This document shows, piece by piece, positions 8,911 to 17,003 of a DNA stretch of 64,000 nucleotides (its first letter is position 1; every line of letters starts with the position of its first letter). The DNA is taken from the NCBI GenBank assembly GCA_965238125.1, contig OZ250179.1, positions 2,790,001 to 2,854,000 of the forward strand, written 5' to 3'. The notes beneath the pieces were generated by a model. It was not told where the DNA came from, made no database searches, and worked only from the letters and a program-made list of their open reading frames with translations. Both the position numbers and the translations under genes were made by a program. Source of the stretch: UBA6623 sp965238125 (GTDB taxonomy: Bacteria > Acidobacteriota > Terriglobia > Bryobacterales > UBA6623).

Positions 8911-9206
8911 GCCGTGCCCACTACCCCGGCGGACCGAACCGGTGCGCGTGTCGGTTGCTTCCCGGTTCGTGCGGCCTTCCCCGTATCTCAGGCGGGTCGG
9001 CGTCCGCGACTTCCCTTTCGAGGCCTGCTCAGGCTTACTGCGCGTTACGGCCTGTCGGCTTGCTCGCCCGGCTTTCTCCGGACTTTGTCACGAGGCTTCC
9101 GCTCGGCCGATTACTCGACCAAGCCGCTCGTCAGCTTCCATGCCTACCGACAACTACATGGGTGGGCTCCTTCCTCCCACAGGGTGTCCGCGCCGAAAAG
9201 GCGCAC

Positions 9207-9475
9207 TGAGAAATGCGGGCTAACCTTCTTGCCATATGGCACACCGTCGGTTTTGGGATGTGGCGCTCGAGGCAGGAGGGTAAGCCAAGAATCGTCGAAG
9301 TAGTCAACCGTCAGCCGGCGCGCAGGGCGGAAGTCGGACTATCGGTCGGCGTTGCCTCGAACGATTGTTCCTACGCGCCGTCCGGGGCTTTTCGTGATGT
9401 TGCGCGGACCCCGGGCTGAAGCCCGGGGCTACTTTCCGCGCCCCCTGCCGGGGACGGGGGCCGAGGCGAGGAGAC
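9207..9475. repeat. R5 end and right part of the split R3 copy
   Basis: 9207-9220 is the inverted R5 end. From 9221 the sequence CCTTCTTGCCATATGGCAC, then GTCGAAGTAGTCAACCGTCAG, then CGAACGATTGTTCCTACGC and a CCCGGGGCT-type hairpin match 16095-16340 closely. This is the missing right part of the R3 copy that begins at 6987. Confidence 0.7.
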
Positions 9476-9559
9476 ATCCCGGCCGGAAAGCGATAAACCT
9501 CGGGGTCTGGGCCGGAACCCGGGGCTTCCCGATGCCCTGAAAAGCCGACCGGTGTGCCC

Positions 9560-9745
9560 TATGGCAACATTTTCAGGGCTCGCCCCGCTGGGGATTCGAC
9601 CCAGGGTTCCGCCGTTCCGGCTCCACCCTGGGCTAAATCCCCGCCGCCGCTTGGCGGCTCAAGGTGTTCGCGATCTTGCGGGATATTAACGTAATGCATA
9701 GGTACTCTCGAAGGCAATTTTCGGAAGAATGCCAGGCTGCCCTCG
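9560..9745. repeat. R4 repeat, copy 1
   Basis: Runs from TTTCAGGGCTCGCCC through GGGATTCGACCCAGGGTTCC and CCGCCGCTTGGCGGCTCA to ATTTTCGGAAGA. It matches 57040-57212 with scattered differences. It is rich in small palindromes (CCGCCGC-TT-GGCGG) and encodes nothing recognisable. Confidence 0.65.
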
Positions 9746-9928
9746 GGGGGCGTGATTGGGGCAGAGAATCTATTTTCTCGTTTGAAACCGCACTTGCCCT
9801 GGACGGGGTGCAAATTGTTTTCGCCGCCTACTTCCATAGAGTTCGATTATGCGAGATACTCTGGCTGTGGAGAGGAGCGTCGGTACCCGCTTGCGTCTCG
9901 GAAAACGGGCAGGAAACGGATTATCTGA

Positions 9929-12088
9929 ATGAACTCCCTGGTGCGATTGCAATACCTGATCGCCACCGCCCTGACTCTCACGACCGGAGTCATTTACGCC
10001 CAATCATCGCCCGCCGGGTCGCACTCGGCCGAAGGGCCCGCAGTCACGGAATCACTCCAAGCTTGCATAGAGAAGGTGCGGCCACACCCGCCGGAGACCC
10101 GCCGGCCGTGCCACATCCGCGGCAATGCTTTGTTGGCCGCAGGCATCATCGGCCGCCGCGGGAGGTCCTTCTTTGTGCATGATGGAACCGGCGGAGTGTT
10201 AGTTCGCCACCGTGCGCCCCTCGATGTCGATCGGGGCGACTTGGTTGAAGTGCGCGGCGAAATCTATTTCGACCAGGACACCGAGCTGGAGATTGGGGCG
10301 TCGGAAGTGGTCCGGCTGGGTCGAGGAAGGGAACTGGAACCTCGCGATCTCACGCCCGCCGAGGTGCTGAGCGGCGAACACAACGGAGAACTTGTGCGTA
10401 TCCGGGCTGTCGTGACCGACACGAGCATTAGCAAGGACCTGGTCGTCGTGAGACTTGGAGACGAACGCCTGCGTACCTATTGGGTTCCTCACCACGGCGC
10501 TGCGGATCTGGCGCATATACCCACGATCGAGCTGGGGGCCGTCGTCGAAGTGCGCGGCATCGCGCGCCCGCGGCGAAGAGAGGATGGACGCATTCAGCAT
10601 CAAGTGCGGATTCGTACGCCGGCTGATCTCTCCATCATTGCGTCCGCGCCGCTCATCAGCGCCGCGAATTTACGGGCGGGGCTGCTGGTGCTTGCTTTCT
10701 TGGCACTCGGCGGATCTGCTTGGATCGTCATGTTGCGCCGCACCGTACGCACGAGGACCGCGCAAGTGAGAGAGCTGCTGGAGTCGCTCGAAAGCAAAGT
10801 CGTCGAGCTCGAGCAACTCAACGAGAACCTTCGCGGCGCCAAGGAGAAAGCGGAAACGGCCGATCGAGTGAAAAGCGAATTTCTGGCAAACATCAGCCAT
10901 GAAATCCGCTCGCCCCTGACTGTGATCATGGGGGTGCCGGACCTCGTGCTCCAGAACGATTATCTTCGCCCGGACGACCGCGAGCTAATGCAAATGGTTG
11001 CCAACGCCTCGGAAGCGTTGACGCACATCGTGGACGACTTGCTCGATCTGTCGCGCATTGACGCGGGCCGGATCAAACTGAACGAGGTTTTGTTCGACGC
11101 ACGGGGGCTGGTGCGCGAGATTGTGGAGTTCAGCCGTCCCAAGGTTCATGCCAAGGGGCTTACGCTTGCCCTTGACGTGGACGACGGCATCCCGACGGAT
11201 GTGTACGGCGACCCCACGCGGCTGCGGCAAATCCTCCTCAATTTGCTTGACAACGCGGTGAAATTCACCGAGCAAGGCGGCATCACAGTATCTCTCGAGG
11301 ACGGTGGGACGAGTGAAGGGACGATTGAGCTTTGTTGCACGGTTTCCGATACCGGCATCGGGATCCCGAGTGACCGCTTGGAGGCTATCTTCAAGCCCTT
11401 TGAGCAAGTCGACAGCTCTTCCACCCGGCCGTTCGGTGGAGCGGGCTTGGGGTTGGCAATCTGCCAAAAGCTCGCCAAGCTGATGGGCGGGGAGATTTCC
11501 GTCCACAGTCGTCCGGGTGAAGGAAGCAGGTTCCAATGTAGGACGGTCTTTGCGCTGACCGATATTCATGACGCCGACGCCGGTGGAACCAAAATGCAGG
11601 CAAGCGCCGCAAACGGCAAGCCGGCCCAAACCGTTTCCTTGTGGCCCGTCACCGGGGTGGACTCATTGGCCGAGCCGCCTCACGAGATCCGCGTGCTGGT
11701 GGTGGACGACCTGCCCGAGATGCGCGGCCTCGTGGGTACGCTGCTTGAACGCCGGGGATACCGACCTGCCTTCGCGAAGAACGGCCGCGAGGCTGTCGAG
11801 ATGTTTCAAAGCGATCGCCCCGATGTGATCTTGATGGATATTCAGATGCCCGGTATGGGCGGAGTTGAAGCGACCCAGGAAATACGCCGTTTGGAAAGCG
11901 GTGGCGAGGAGCGCACCCCGATCATCGCGCTGACGGCTCACGCCGTCAAGGGAGATCGCGAAAATTATCTGCGCTCCGGCATGGACGACTATGTGAGCAA
12001 GCCGATTCGCTCGGAAAAGCTGTTTGGAGCTATCGCGGCGGCTGTGAATGCCGGGGTGGCCGGCCACGCCGAAGGGCGGACCCCGTAG
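9929..12088 (+). CDS. Hybrid sensor histidine kinase with periplasmic OB-like region
   Basis: A 719-residue membrane kinase. Residues 1-25 form a signal peptide (LIATALTLTTGVIYA). Residues about 50-240 are periplasmic and beta-rich, with phrases such as FVHDGTGGVLV and LVEVRGEI typical of OB-fold-like modules. A membrane helix follows near 245-270 and a coiled coil near 275-315. The phospho-acceptor is His324 in NISHEIRSPL, followed by a HATPase domain (LLDNAVKFTEQGG, DTGIGIPSD, GAGLGLAI). The C-terminal receiver (from about 590) has the acceptor Asp637 in LMDIQMPG and the Lys of VSKPI. It autophosphorylates and passes phosphate to its own receiver. Ligand and output are not visible; no DNA-binding regulator is adjacent. 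Confidence 0.93.
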   Translation: MNSLVRLQYLIATALTLTTGVIYAQSSPAGSHSAEGPAVTESLQACIEKVRPHPPETRRPCHIRGNALLAAGIIGRRGRSFFVHDGTGGVLVRHRAPLDVDRGDLVEVRGEIYFDQDTELEIGASEVVRLGRGRELEPRDLTPAEVLSGEHNGELVRIRAVVTDTSISKDLVVVRLGDERLRTYWVPHHGAADLAHIPTIELGAVVEVRGIARPRRREDGRIQHQVRIRTPADLSIIASAPLISAANLRAGLLVLAFLALGGSAWIVMLRRTVRTRTAQVRELLESLESKVVELEQLNENLRGAKEKAETADRVKSEFLANISHEIRSPLTVIMGVPDLVLQNDYLRPDDRELMQMVANASEALTHIVDDLLDLSRIDAGRIKLNEVLFDARGLVREIVEFSRPKVHAKGLTLALDVDDGIPTDVYGDPTRLRQILLNLLDNAVKFTEQGGITVSLEDGGTSEGTIELCCTVSDTGIGIPSDRLEAIFKPFEQVDSSSTRPFGGAGLGLAICQKLAKLMGGEISVHSRPGEGSRFQCRTVFALTDIHDADAGGTKMQASAANGKPAQTVSLWPVTGVDSLAEPPHEIRVLVVDDLPEMRGLVGTLLERRGYRPAFAKNGREAVEMFQSDRPDVILMDIQMPGMGGVEATQEIRRLESGGEERTPIIALTAHAVKGDRENYLRSGMDDYVSKPIRSEKLFGAIAAAVNAGVAGHAEGRTP

Positions 12089-12142
12089 CGAACGGCCCGG
12101 CCTGTCGGCCGGCTCCGCGCCGAACCTGGCGTGGTCGAGGCG

Positions 12143-12229
12143 AGACAAGCTGAGCGCTTGTCTCAACCTTGGACTAGCCCGCATTTCTCATCGCCTGACG
12201 GGCGGACAAACACGAGTGTTTGTCACTAC
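12143..12229 (+). repeat. R1 repeat, copy 2, interrupted by an R5 end
   Basis: The first hairpin (GACAAGC-TGAGC-GCTTGTC) and second hairpin (GACAAACAC-GA-GTGTTTGTC) are as in other copies. Between them, where others have only a short spacer, lies CCCGCATTTCTCATCGCCTG followed by ACGGGCG, the R5 end sequence. So one repeat family has inserted into another. Confidence 0.7.
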
Positions 12230-12321
12230 CGAGGGTGCTGCTGGGTAGCGACAGGCGCTCTTCCCGGCCGCTTGGGATTCAATCGCTCGACGAGTTTCCC
12301 GCCTGCATTAGCCGGCGCGGA

Positions 12322-12555
12322 TTAGCACATCGGCTTTTTCCCGAAAGACCAAACCGCATCGCGTTCGTCGAGGGCCTCGACGAGATCGTCGATCTCGACA
12401 TCGGGGCCTTGGATTCGCACGGTCTTGCGGGAGCCGTCGGGGAACTCAACGATGGCGGTTTGGAACGGTAAGTCTTGCTCAAAGGCTTCGGCGGCGGCAT
12501 GTAGCTTCGTCACCGAATAAACCCGGGCTTGGGCGCCCACCTCGATTGCGCTCAT
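12322..12555 (-). CDS. DUF35-type OB-fold protein, thiolase partner
   Basis: A 77-residue protein whose ATG overlaps the stop of the thiolase gene (ATGA), so translation is coupled. Its sequence (GAQARVYSVTKLH, PFQTAIVEFPDGSR, GPDVEIDDLV) fits the OB-fold half of DUF35 proteins, which pair with SCP2-type thiolases to shuttle or shape acyl-CoA substrates. The N-terminal zinc-ribbon half of DUF35 is absent: no CxxC pair is present. It acts in the cytoplasm, probably as a small subunit of the thiolase. The assignment depends strongly on the gene pairing. Confidence 0.7.
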   Translation of the reverse strand: MSAIEVGAQARVYSVTKLHAAAEAFEQDLPFQTAIVEFPDGSRKTVRIQGPDVEIDDLVEALDERDAVWSFGKKPMC

Positions 12556-13709
12556 GCCGAGAAGACTCCCACGACGCAGGTGGCGCCGGATCCGCCTAGG
12601 TTTTGGGTGAGCCCGACGCCGGTTTGGGGGACTTGGCGTTCGCCGCACTCGCCGCGAATCTGGGAGACCACTTCGCAGATCTGTGCGACGCCGGTCGCGC
12701 CCACCGGGTGACCCTTGGACTTCAAACCGCCGTCGGAGTTGACGGGGAGATCGCCGTCGAGAGCCGTGCGGCCTTCGAGGGTCGCGGGCCCGCCGTGACC
12801 CCGCGGGACGAATCCGAGGTCTTCTAGCGCGATGATTTCCGCGATGGTGAAGCAGTCATGCAGTTCGGCGAAGTCGATTTTTTCAGGGCCGAGGCCGGCC
12901 ATGTTGTAGGCTTTCTCGGCCGCGACCCGAACGGCGGCGAAGGTTGTGATGTCGGGTTTTTCATCGAGAGCCAATCGATCGGAAGCCTGCGCCAAGCCGC
13001 GCACGCGCACCGGCTTGTCGCTTAGCTCTCGGGCAATTTCGTCGGAGGCGATCAGCACGGCCGCCGCGCCGTCGCTGATCAACGAGCAGTCGTAGAGGGT
13101 AAGTGGGTCGGCGACGGGTCGGCCGGCCAGGGCTTTTTCCATCGTGATCGGTTTGCGCATTTGCGCACGGGGGTTCAACGCGCCATTGGCGTGATTCTTC
13201 ACGGCGACGGCGGCCAAGTGCCGACGGGTGGTGCCGAACTCATGCATGTGACGCTGGGCGATCATCGCGAAGATCGAGGGAAAGGTCGAGCCGACGCGGA
13301 CCTCGCCTCCGACGTCTCCGGCCGCCGCGAGGATTTCGGTGGTGCGGGCGGTGTTTTGGGGCGTCATCTGCTCGACGCCCAAGACCAGTACCAGGTCATA
13401 GAGTCCGCCGGCGACACCGGCATAGGCGTGAAAGAATGCCGAGCCGCCTGATGCACAGGCTGCTTCCATGCGCGTGCAGGGCACGCCTTCGAGTCCGATC
13501 GCCCCGCCGATCCAAGGGGCGAGGTGATTTTGACCGACAAAGGAAGGTCCCGCGAAATTGCCGACGTACAGAGCCTCGACGCGGCCGGGCTCGACCTCCG
13601 CGGCCCGCAGGCAGTTCCCGGCGGCTTCGACCGCTAAGTCGCGAATCGAAAGTTCGGGGAAGGCCCCGAAGTTGGTCATACCGGTGGAGATGACCGAAAC
13701 AGGTCGCAT
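12552..13709 (-). CDS. SCP2/acetyl-CoA acetyltransferase-type thiolase
   Basis: A 385-residue thiolase-fold enzyme. The nucleophilic cysteine is in MEAACASGG (about residue 87), the second catalytic region in FAELHDCFTIAE, and the C-terminal GGLKSKGHPVGATG carries the catalytic His. These features match the SCP-x/archaeal acetyl-CoA acetyltransferase branch that works with DUF35 proteins, not the classical FadA branch. It would cleave or form beta-ketoacyl-CoA in fatty acid, ketone or side-chain degradation. The DUF35-like gene follows with a 4-base overlap. No further beta-oxidation genes are adjacent, although a MaoC hydratase lies 3 kb away. Confidence 0.9.
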   Translation of the reverse strand: MRPVSVISTGMTNFGAFPELSIRDLAVEAAGNCLRAAEVEPGRVEALYVGNFAGPSFVGQNHLAPWIGGAIGLEGVPCTRMEAACASGGSAFFHAYAGVAGGLYDLVLVLGVEQMTPQNTARTTEILAAAGDVGGEVRVGSTFPSIFAMIAQRHMHEFGTTRRHLAAVAVKNHANGALNPRAQMRKPITMEKALAGRPVADPLTLYDCSLISDGAAAVLIASDEIARELSDKPVRVRGLAQASDRLALDEKPDITTFAAVRVAAEKAYNMAGLGPEKIDFAELHDCFTIAEIIALEDLGFVPRGHGGPATLEGRTALDGDLPVNSDGGLKSKGHPVGATGVAQICEVVSQIRGECGERQVPQTGVGLTQNLGGSGATCVVGVFSA

Positions 13710-13764
13710 AGTTGCATTGTCTCCGATTTCGGGTTTTCCCTCATGGGCCGGGTACGCGAGATCG

Positions 13765-13985
13765 ATGCGGGAGAGCCGGCGTTGCGTTCTCCTAAAGGGT
13801 CGTGGAGTTTTCCGCTTGGTTCGGTCATGGCTAAAGCCCGTGGCGGGAAGACCGCTGAAGCAGCCTAACTATCGGCGGTAGCAGGCCGATACCGGCCCTA
13901 AAAAGGGCCGGCCTATTTGCAACCTAAGCCCGGTGAACCGGGCTGAGCGTGACTGGGATCCACGCCCCTGTTTCTGTTGCTCGCC
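13765..13985. repeat. R2-family element, copy B, ends degraded
   Basis: The core matches copy D: GCTTGGTTCGGTCATGGCTA, GACCGCTGAAGC, ACCGGCCCTAAAAAGGGCCG, TTGCAACCTAAGCCCGGTGA and GAACCGGGCTGAGCGTG. The terminal GTGCGACATAAATGTGG sequences are not recognisable here. It lies between the thiolase and the serine hydrolase gene and may supply part of the latter's leader. Confidence 0.55.
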
Positions 13986-14052
13986 TTGTGGAGAGGGTCG
14001 CCGGCGCTGCCTGGTTTGTGGAGTTTGCGCTGAATTCGTCATACTACTCGCC

Positions 14053-15336
14053 ATGGTTACACGACGCATCGTACTCTCCATCCTTCTCCTCGCCGCGAGC
14101 TTTCTTCGCCTCTCGGCGGAGGTTTTGCCGGCGGCGAAACCCGAGTCGGTGGGGCTGTCTTCAGAACGCTTGGCGCGCATCGATCGCGTGATGAGGAAAA
14201 ACGTCGAGAGCAAAGACATCGCCGGCGTCGTGACGATGGTCGCTCGCTGCGGCAAGACGGCGCATCTGAAAGCCTTCGGCATGGCCGACATCGAAGCCGG
14301 CAAGCCGATGACGACCGACACGATCTTTCGTATCGCGTCGATGACGAAACCAGTCACGAGCGTGGCCGTGATGATGCTTTGGGAAGAAGGGAAGTTTTTG
14401 CTGAACGACCCGGTGTCGAAGTTTATTCCTGAATTCAAGGACGTCAAGGTTCTGCCGGCGGAGTCGGAGCCCGGCGGCGAACCGACGCAGGCGAAGCGGC
14501 CGATCACGATCCGCCATTTGCTGACGCACACCTCCGGGCTGAGCTACCAGTGGAACGAGCGGATCGGCGCCGATTATAAGAAAGCCGGCATCACGCACGG
14601 GCTTGTTCAAGACCTGGGCACGATTGGAAACGGGGTAAAGACTCTCGCCGGCGTGCCGCTGCTTTTCAGCCCCGGCGAGGCTTTCCACTATGGCCTGTCG
14701 ATCGACGTGCTGGGAAGGATTGTCGAAGTTGCCTCGGGCCAAAGCTTGGCGGAGTTTTTCGAGGACCGCATCTTCTCTCCTCTCGGCATGAAGGACACTC
14801 ACTTTTTTGTGCCGCGAGATAAGCATGGAAGAATCGCGGCTGTTTACGAACGCCGCGGCGGCGCGCCGATCGCGCGGGCGTCCGACGCTGAGTTACAAGG
14901 CGCCGGCTCTTTTGTCTATTCGGTCACTTATCCCTACGAGGGGCCGACATCGTATTTTTCCGGTGGGGGCGGGTTGTCTTCGACGATTGGCGATTACGCT
15001 CGATTCGCGCAGATGCTGCTCAGCGACGGCGAGCTAAACGGCGCCAGGCTGCTCAGCCGCAAGACGGTGGAGTTGATGACGGGTGATCACCTGGCGGATA
15101 TGGGGATCGAAGGGGCCGGGTTTGGATTGGGCTTTTTCGTCGTGCGCGAAGGGAAGGACCTCGGTACGCCGGCCTCGCCGGGAACGTTCGGCTGGGGCGG
15201 CTTCTTCAATACGACTTTCTTCATTGACCCGGCCGAGGACATGTTCGGGATTTTCATGTCGCAGCTTTATCCGAACGGCAACCTCGGTTTGCAGGCTCGC
15301 TTTCGCGTGCTTGTTTATCAAGCGATCGCGGATTGA
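14053..15336 (+). CDS. Secreted class C beta-lactamase-like serine hydrolase
   Basis: A 427-residue CubicO/AmpC-fold hydrolase. Residues 1-22 form a signal peptide (RRIVLSILLLAASFLRLSA), so the product is exported. The catalytic S-x-x-K is SMTK in RIASMTKPVTS; HYGLSIDVLG occupies the Tyr-motif position, although the usual Tyr-x-Asn is not exact; GWGGFFNT is near the usual H/K-x-G motif. RHLLTHTSGL is a further family mark. Such proteins are usually esterases or peptidases, not antibiotic-inactivating enzymes. I chose the ATG at 14053 because it starts the signal peptide; the frame is open 40 codons further into the R2 repeat. Confidence 0.9.
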   Translation: MVTRRIVLSILLLAASFLRLSAEVLPAAKPESVGLSSERLARIDRVMRKNVESKDIAGVVTMVARCGKTAHLKAFGMADIEAGKPMTTDTIFRIASMTKPVTSVAVMMLWEEGKFLLNDPVSKFIPEFKDVKVLPAESEPGGEPTQAKRPITIRHLLTHTSGLSYQWNERIGADYKKAGITHGLVQDLGTIGNGVKTLAGVPLLFSPGEAFHYGLSIDVLGRIVEVASGQSLAEFFEDRIFSPLGMKDTHFFVPRDKHGRIAAVYERRGGAPIARASDAELQGAGSFVYSVTYPYEGPTSYFSGGGGLSSTIGDYARFAQMLLSDGELNGARLLSRKTVELMTGDHLADMGIEGAGFGLGFFVVREGKDLGTPASPGTFGWGGFFNTTFFIDPAEDMFGIFMSQLYPNGNLGLQARFRVLVYQAIAD

Positions 15337-15511
15337 TTCGGGGGCGGGGCATTCCAGGCCGGCCGGGACTATGCCGACGTGAGCGATGGTTCGGAGAGAG
15401 GAGATGCGGAGTGCGTTGCGGTTGGGTGCGCTTGGCCCGTCGCTTACGCTCCGGGCTCTGTATCGACGTCATGAAATCTGTACGCCGACGCGGGCTTGAG
15501 AGCTCAAACGC

Positions 15512-15985
15512 TCACCACGAACCCAGCAAGCGGCGCATCAGCACCAGTTGGCCGACGTGGTAGCTGTTGTGGTCGGCTATCAGCATGGCTTCGCGCAGGA
15601 TCGTCTGGCCGTCGCCCCACTCGATCGGGGCGTAGAGGTCAGTCTCCGCGTCGAGCACCAATTGCGTCGTCTGCTCTACGTCGGAGTGAATCAAGGCGAT
15701 GCTTTTTTCCCAAGCCTCGTCGTCGGGCGGCGTCTCACTTTCCGGCCAATAGCCATCCGGCCATTTTGGCGAGACGTGGTCTCGATTACGGCTGAACTCG
15801 AGAATGTCCCATTGAGCGATGCGGATGTGCTCGAGAATTTGCCAAGCGCTGTAAGGGATCCCTTCGGGCTTAACGCCTCGCTGCTCGGGCGGGAAGTCCT
15901 TGACGGCCGAGTCAAGCGAGGCGTGGGCTTGGCCGGCCGTCAGGAGCTTGACGAGGTGTTCGCGGAGGGGTTGGTTGTTCGGCAT
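15512..15985 (-). CDS. DinB family protein
   Basis: A 157-residue four-helix-bundle protein of the DinB/YfiT group. The expected metal-binding histidines are visible: one in ILEHIRIAQWD and two in ADHNSYHVGQ. Members are thiol transferases or metalloenzymes of mostly unknown substrate. The start lies next to an R3 repeat at 15990, which would place the promoter within the repeat. A second DinB-type protein occurs at 56045. Confidence 0.85.
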   Translation of the reverse strand: MPNNQPLREHLVKLLTAGQAHASLDSAVKDFPPEQRGVKPEGIPYSAWQILEHIRIAQWDILEFSRNRDHVSPKWPDGYWPESETPPDDEAWEKSIALIHSDVEQTTQLVLDAETDLYAPIEWGDGQTILREAMLIADHNSYHVGQLVLMRRLLGSW

Positions 15986-15989
15986 GGCG

Positions 15990-16345
15990 AGAAGAGTCCG
16001 TTCAATGAATTCGCGGATTCATGATACCGCCGAGAATGGGTTCGGCGGCGTGGGGCTTCGGGTCGGGTTGACGGGCTATTTCCCGCCGCCCTTACCTTCT
16101 TGCCATATGGCACACCGCCGGTTTTGGAATGTGGCGTTCAACGCCAAGGAGCGTCGAAGTAGTCAACCGTCAGCGGGCGGGCAGGGCGGAAGTCGCCTAT
16201 TGGTCGGCGTTGCATCGAACGATTGTTCCTGCGCCCCGTCCGGGGCTTCTCCCGATGTGTTGCGCGGACCACCCCGGGCTGAAGCCCGGGGCTACTATCC
16301 GCGCCCCCTGCCGGGGGCGGGGACCGAGGCGATGAGACATCCTAG
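15990..16345. repeat. R3 repeat, intact copy
   Basis: Reads GAGTCCGTTCAATGAATTCG, ATGATACCGCCGAGAATGG, CCCGCCGCCCTTACCTTC, TTGCCATATGGCACACCG, GAAGTAGTCAACCGTCAG, CGAACGATTGTTCCTGC and a hairpin CCCCGGGCTGAAGCCCGGGG. It is the reference copy for the split R3 at 6987/9221. The internal motif TGAAGCCCGGGGCTAC also occurs at about 9417. No coding potential is convincing. Confidence 0.7.
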
Positions 16346-16440
16346 GCCCCGAGCCTCCGAGGCCCCGAACTTCCGAGCCCACGAGCCTCGAGCCTTGAGC
16401 CTTGAGCCCAGAGTTCCCGAGCCCCGAGCCCCCGAGTTTT
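16346..16440. repeat. Low-complexity GAGCC/CGAGCC tract
   Basis: A run of near-tandem units such as CCCGAGCC, TCCGAGGCCC, CTTGAGCC and CCCGAGCCCC covering about 95 bases after the R3 repeat. The unit is irregular, about 8-10 bases. Confidence 0.6.
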
Positions 16441-16522
16441 CCTCAGGCTTGGTGTCTCCGGCCGAGATGAATGGACACCGGCGGGGTCGGGCGGCCGGCG
16501 AGCGAAATTTCACGTTTTCTCG

Positions 16523-16981
16523 TCACGGTTCGTCTTGTTCGCCCCGGCGCTTGACCAGCATTACGTTTTGTCCTTTCTGGACAATATCGCCATGCTGGTT
16601 GACGAGCTCGATGTCGAGTTTGACGATGCCTTGTTCGGGCCGCGACTTGGACGGCCTTTTTTCGGCGACGCGGAGCTTGGCGGTGACGGTGTCGCCCACG
16701 AAAATCGGTCCGACGAAATCCCAAGACCAGTGCAGTGAAGCCACGCCTTCGACTTGGAAGGTGGAGCGGTTCTTGAGGCCGTCGGTGACGGCCAACCCCA
16801 ATAGTCCGTGGGCCACGCGCCGGCCGAACTGGGTTTGTCGCGCGAACTCGTCGTTGGTGTGCAATTCGAAGAAGTCCATCGAGAGGCCGGCAAAGCCCAT
16901 CACATGCCAGTCGGTGATGGTGATGCCGGGAGATTCGTGGGTCTCTCCGATCTCGATTTCGTCCAGGTAGCGTTTGGGCAT
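16523..16981 (-). CDS. MaoC-like (R)-specific enoyl-CoA hydratase/dehydratase
   Basis: A 152-residue hot-dog-fold protein. The hydratase motif is visible in the middle: HTNDEFARQTQFGRRVAHGL, where the Asp and His positions correspond to the MaoC active site (D-x-x-x-x-H region). FVGDTVTAKLRV is the usual strand after it. The expected reaction is reversible hydration of an enoyl-CoA or related acyl thioester. I chose the ATG at 16981, which lies 22 bases after the end of the receiver-phosphatase gene; an in-frame start at 17017 would overlap that gene. Cotranscription with the phosphatase is likely but a functional link is not evident. Confidence 0.88.
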   Translation of the reverse strand: MPKRYLDEIEIGETHESPGITITDWHVMGFAGLSMDFFELHTNDEFARQTQFGRRVAHGLLGLAVTDGLKNRSTFQVEGVASLHWSWDFVGPIFVGDTVTAKLRVAEKRPSKSRPEQGIVKLDIELVNQHGDIVQKGQNVMLVKRRGEQDEP

Positions 16982-17003
16982 TTTCGTTTTTCTCGGGCTT
17001 TTT

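Noticed and set aside
8697..9303. Plus-strand frames within and beyond the group II intron
   Set aside because: They lie opposite the intron 5' region, which is structured RNA, and have no domain similarity.
16346..16440. Tandem GAGCC tract as a possible protein-coding repeat or origin iterons
   Set aside because: Unit length is irregular, no ribosome site or long frame is associated, and no replication gene is near.
12552..16981. Thiolase, DUF35-like and MaoC genes as one catabolic operon
   Set aside because: They are separated by a plus-strand hydrolase, a DinB gene and repeats, so a common transcript is not supported.
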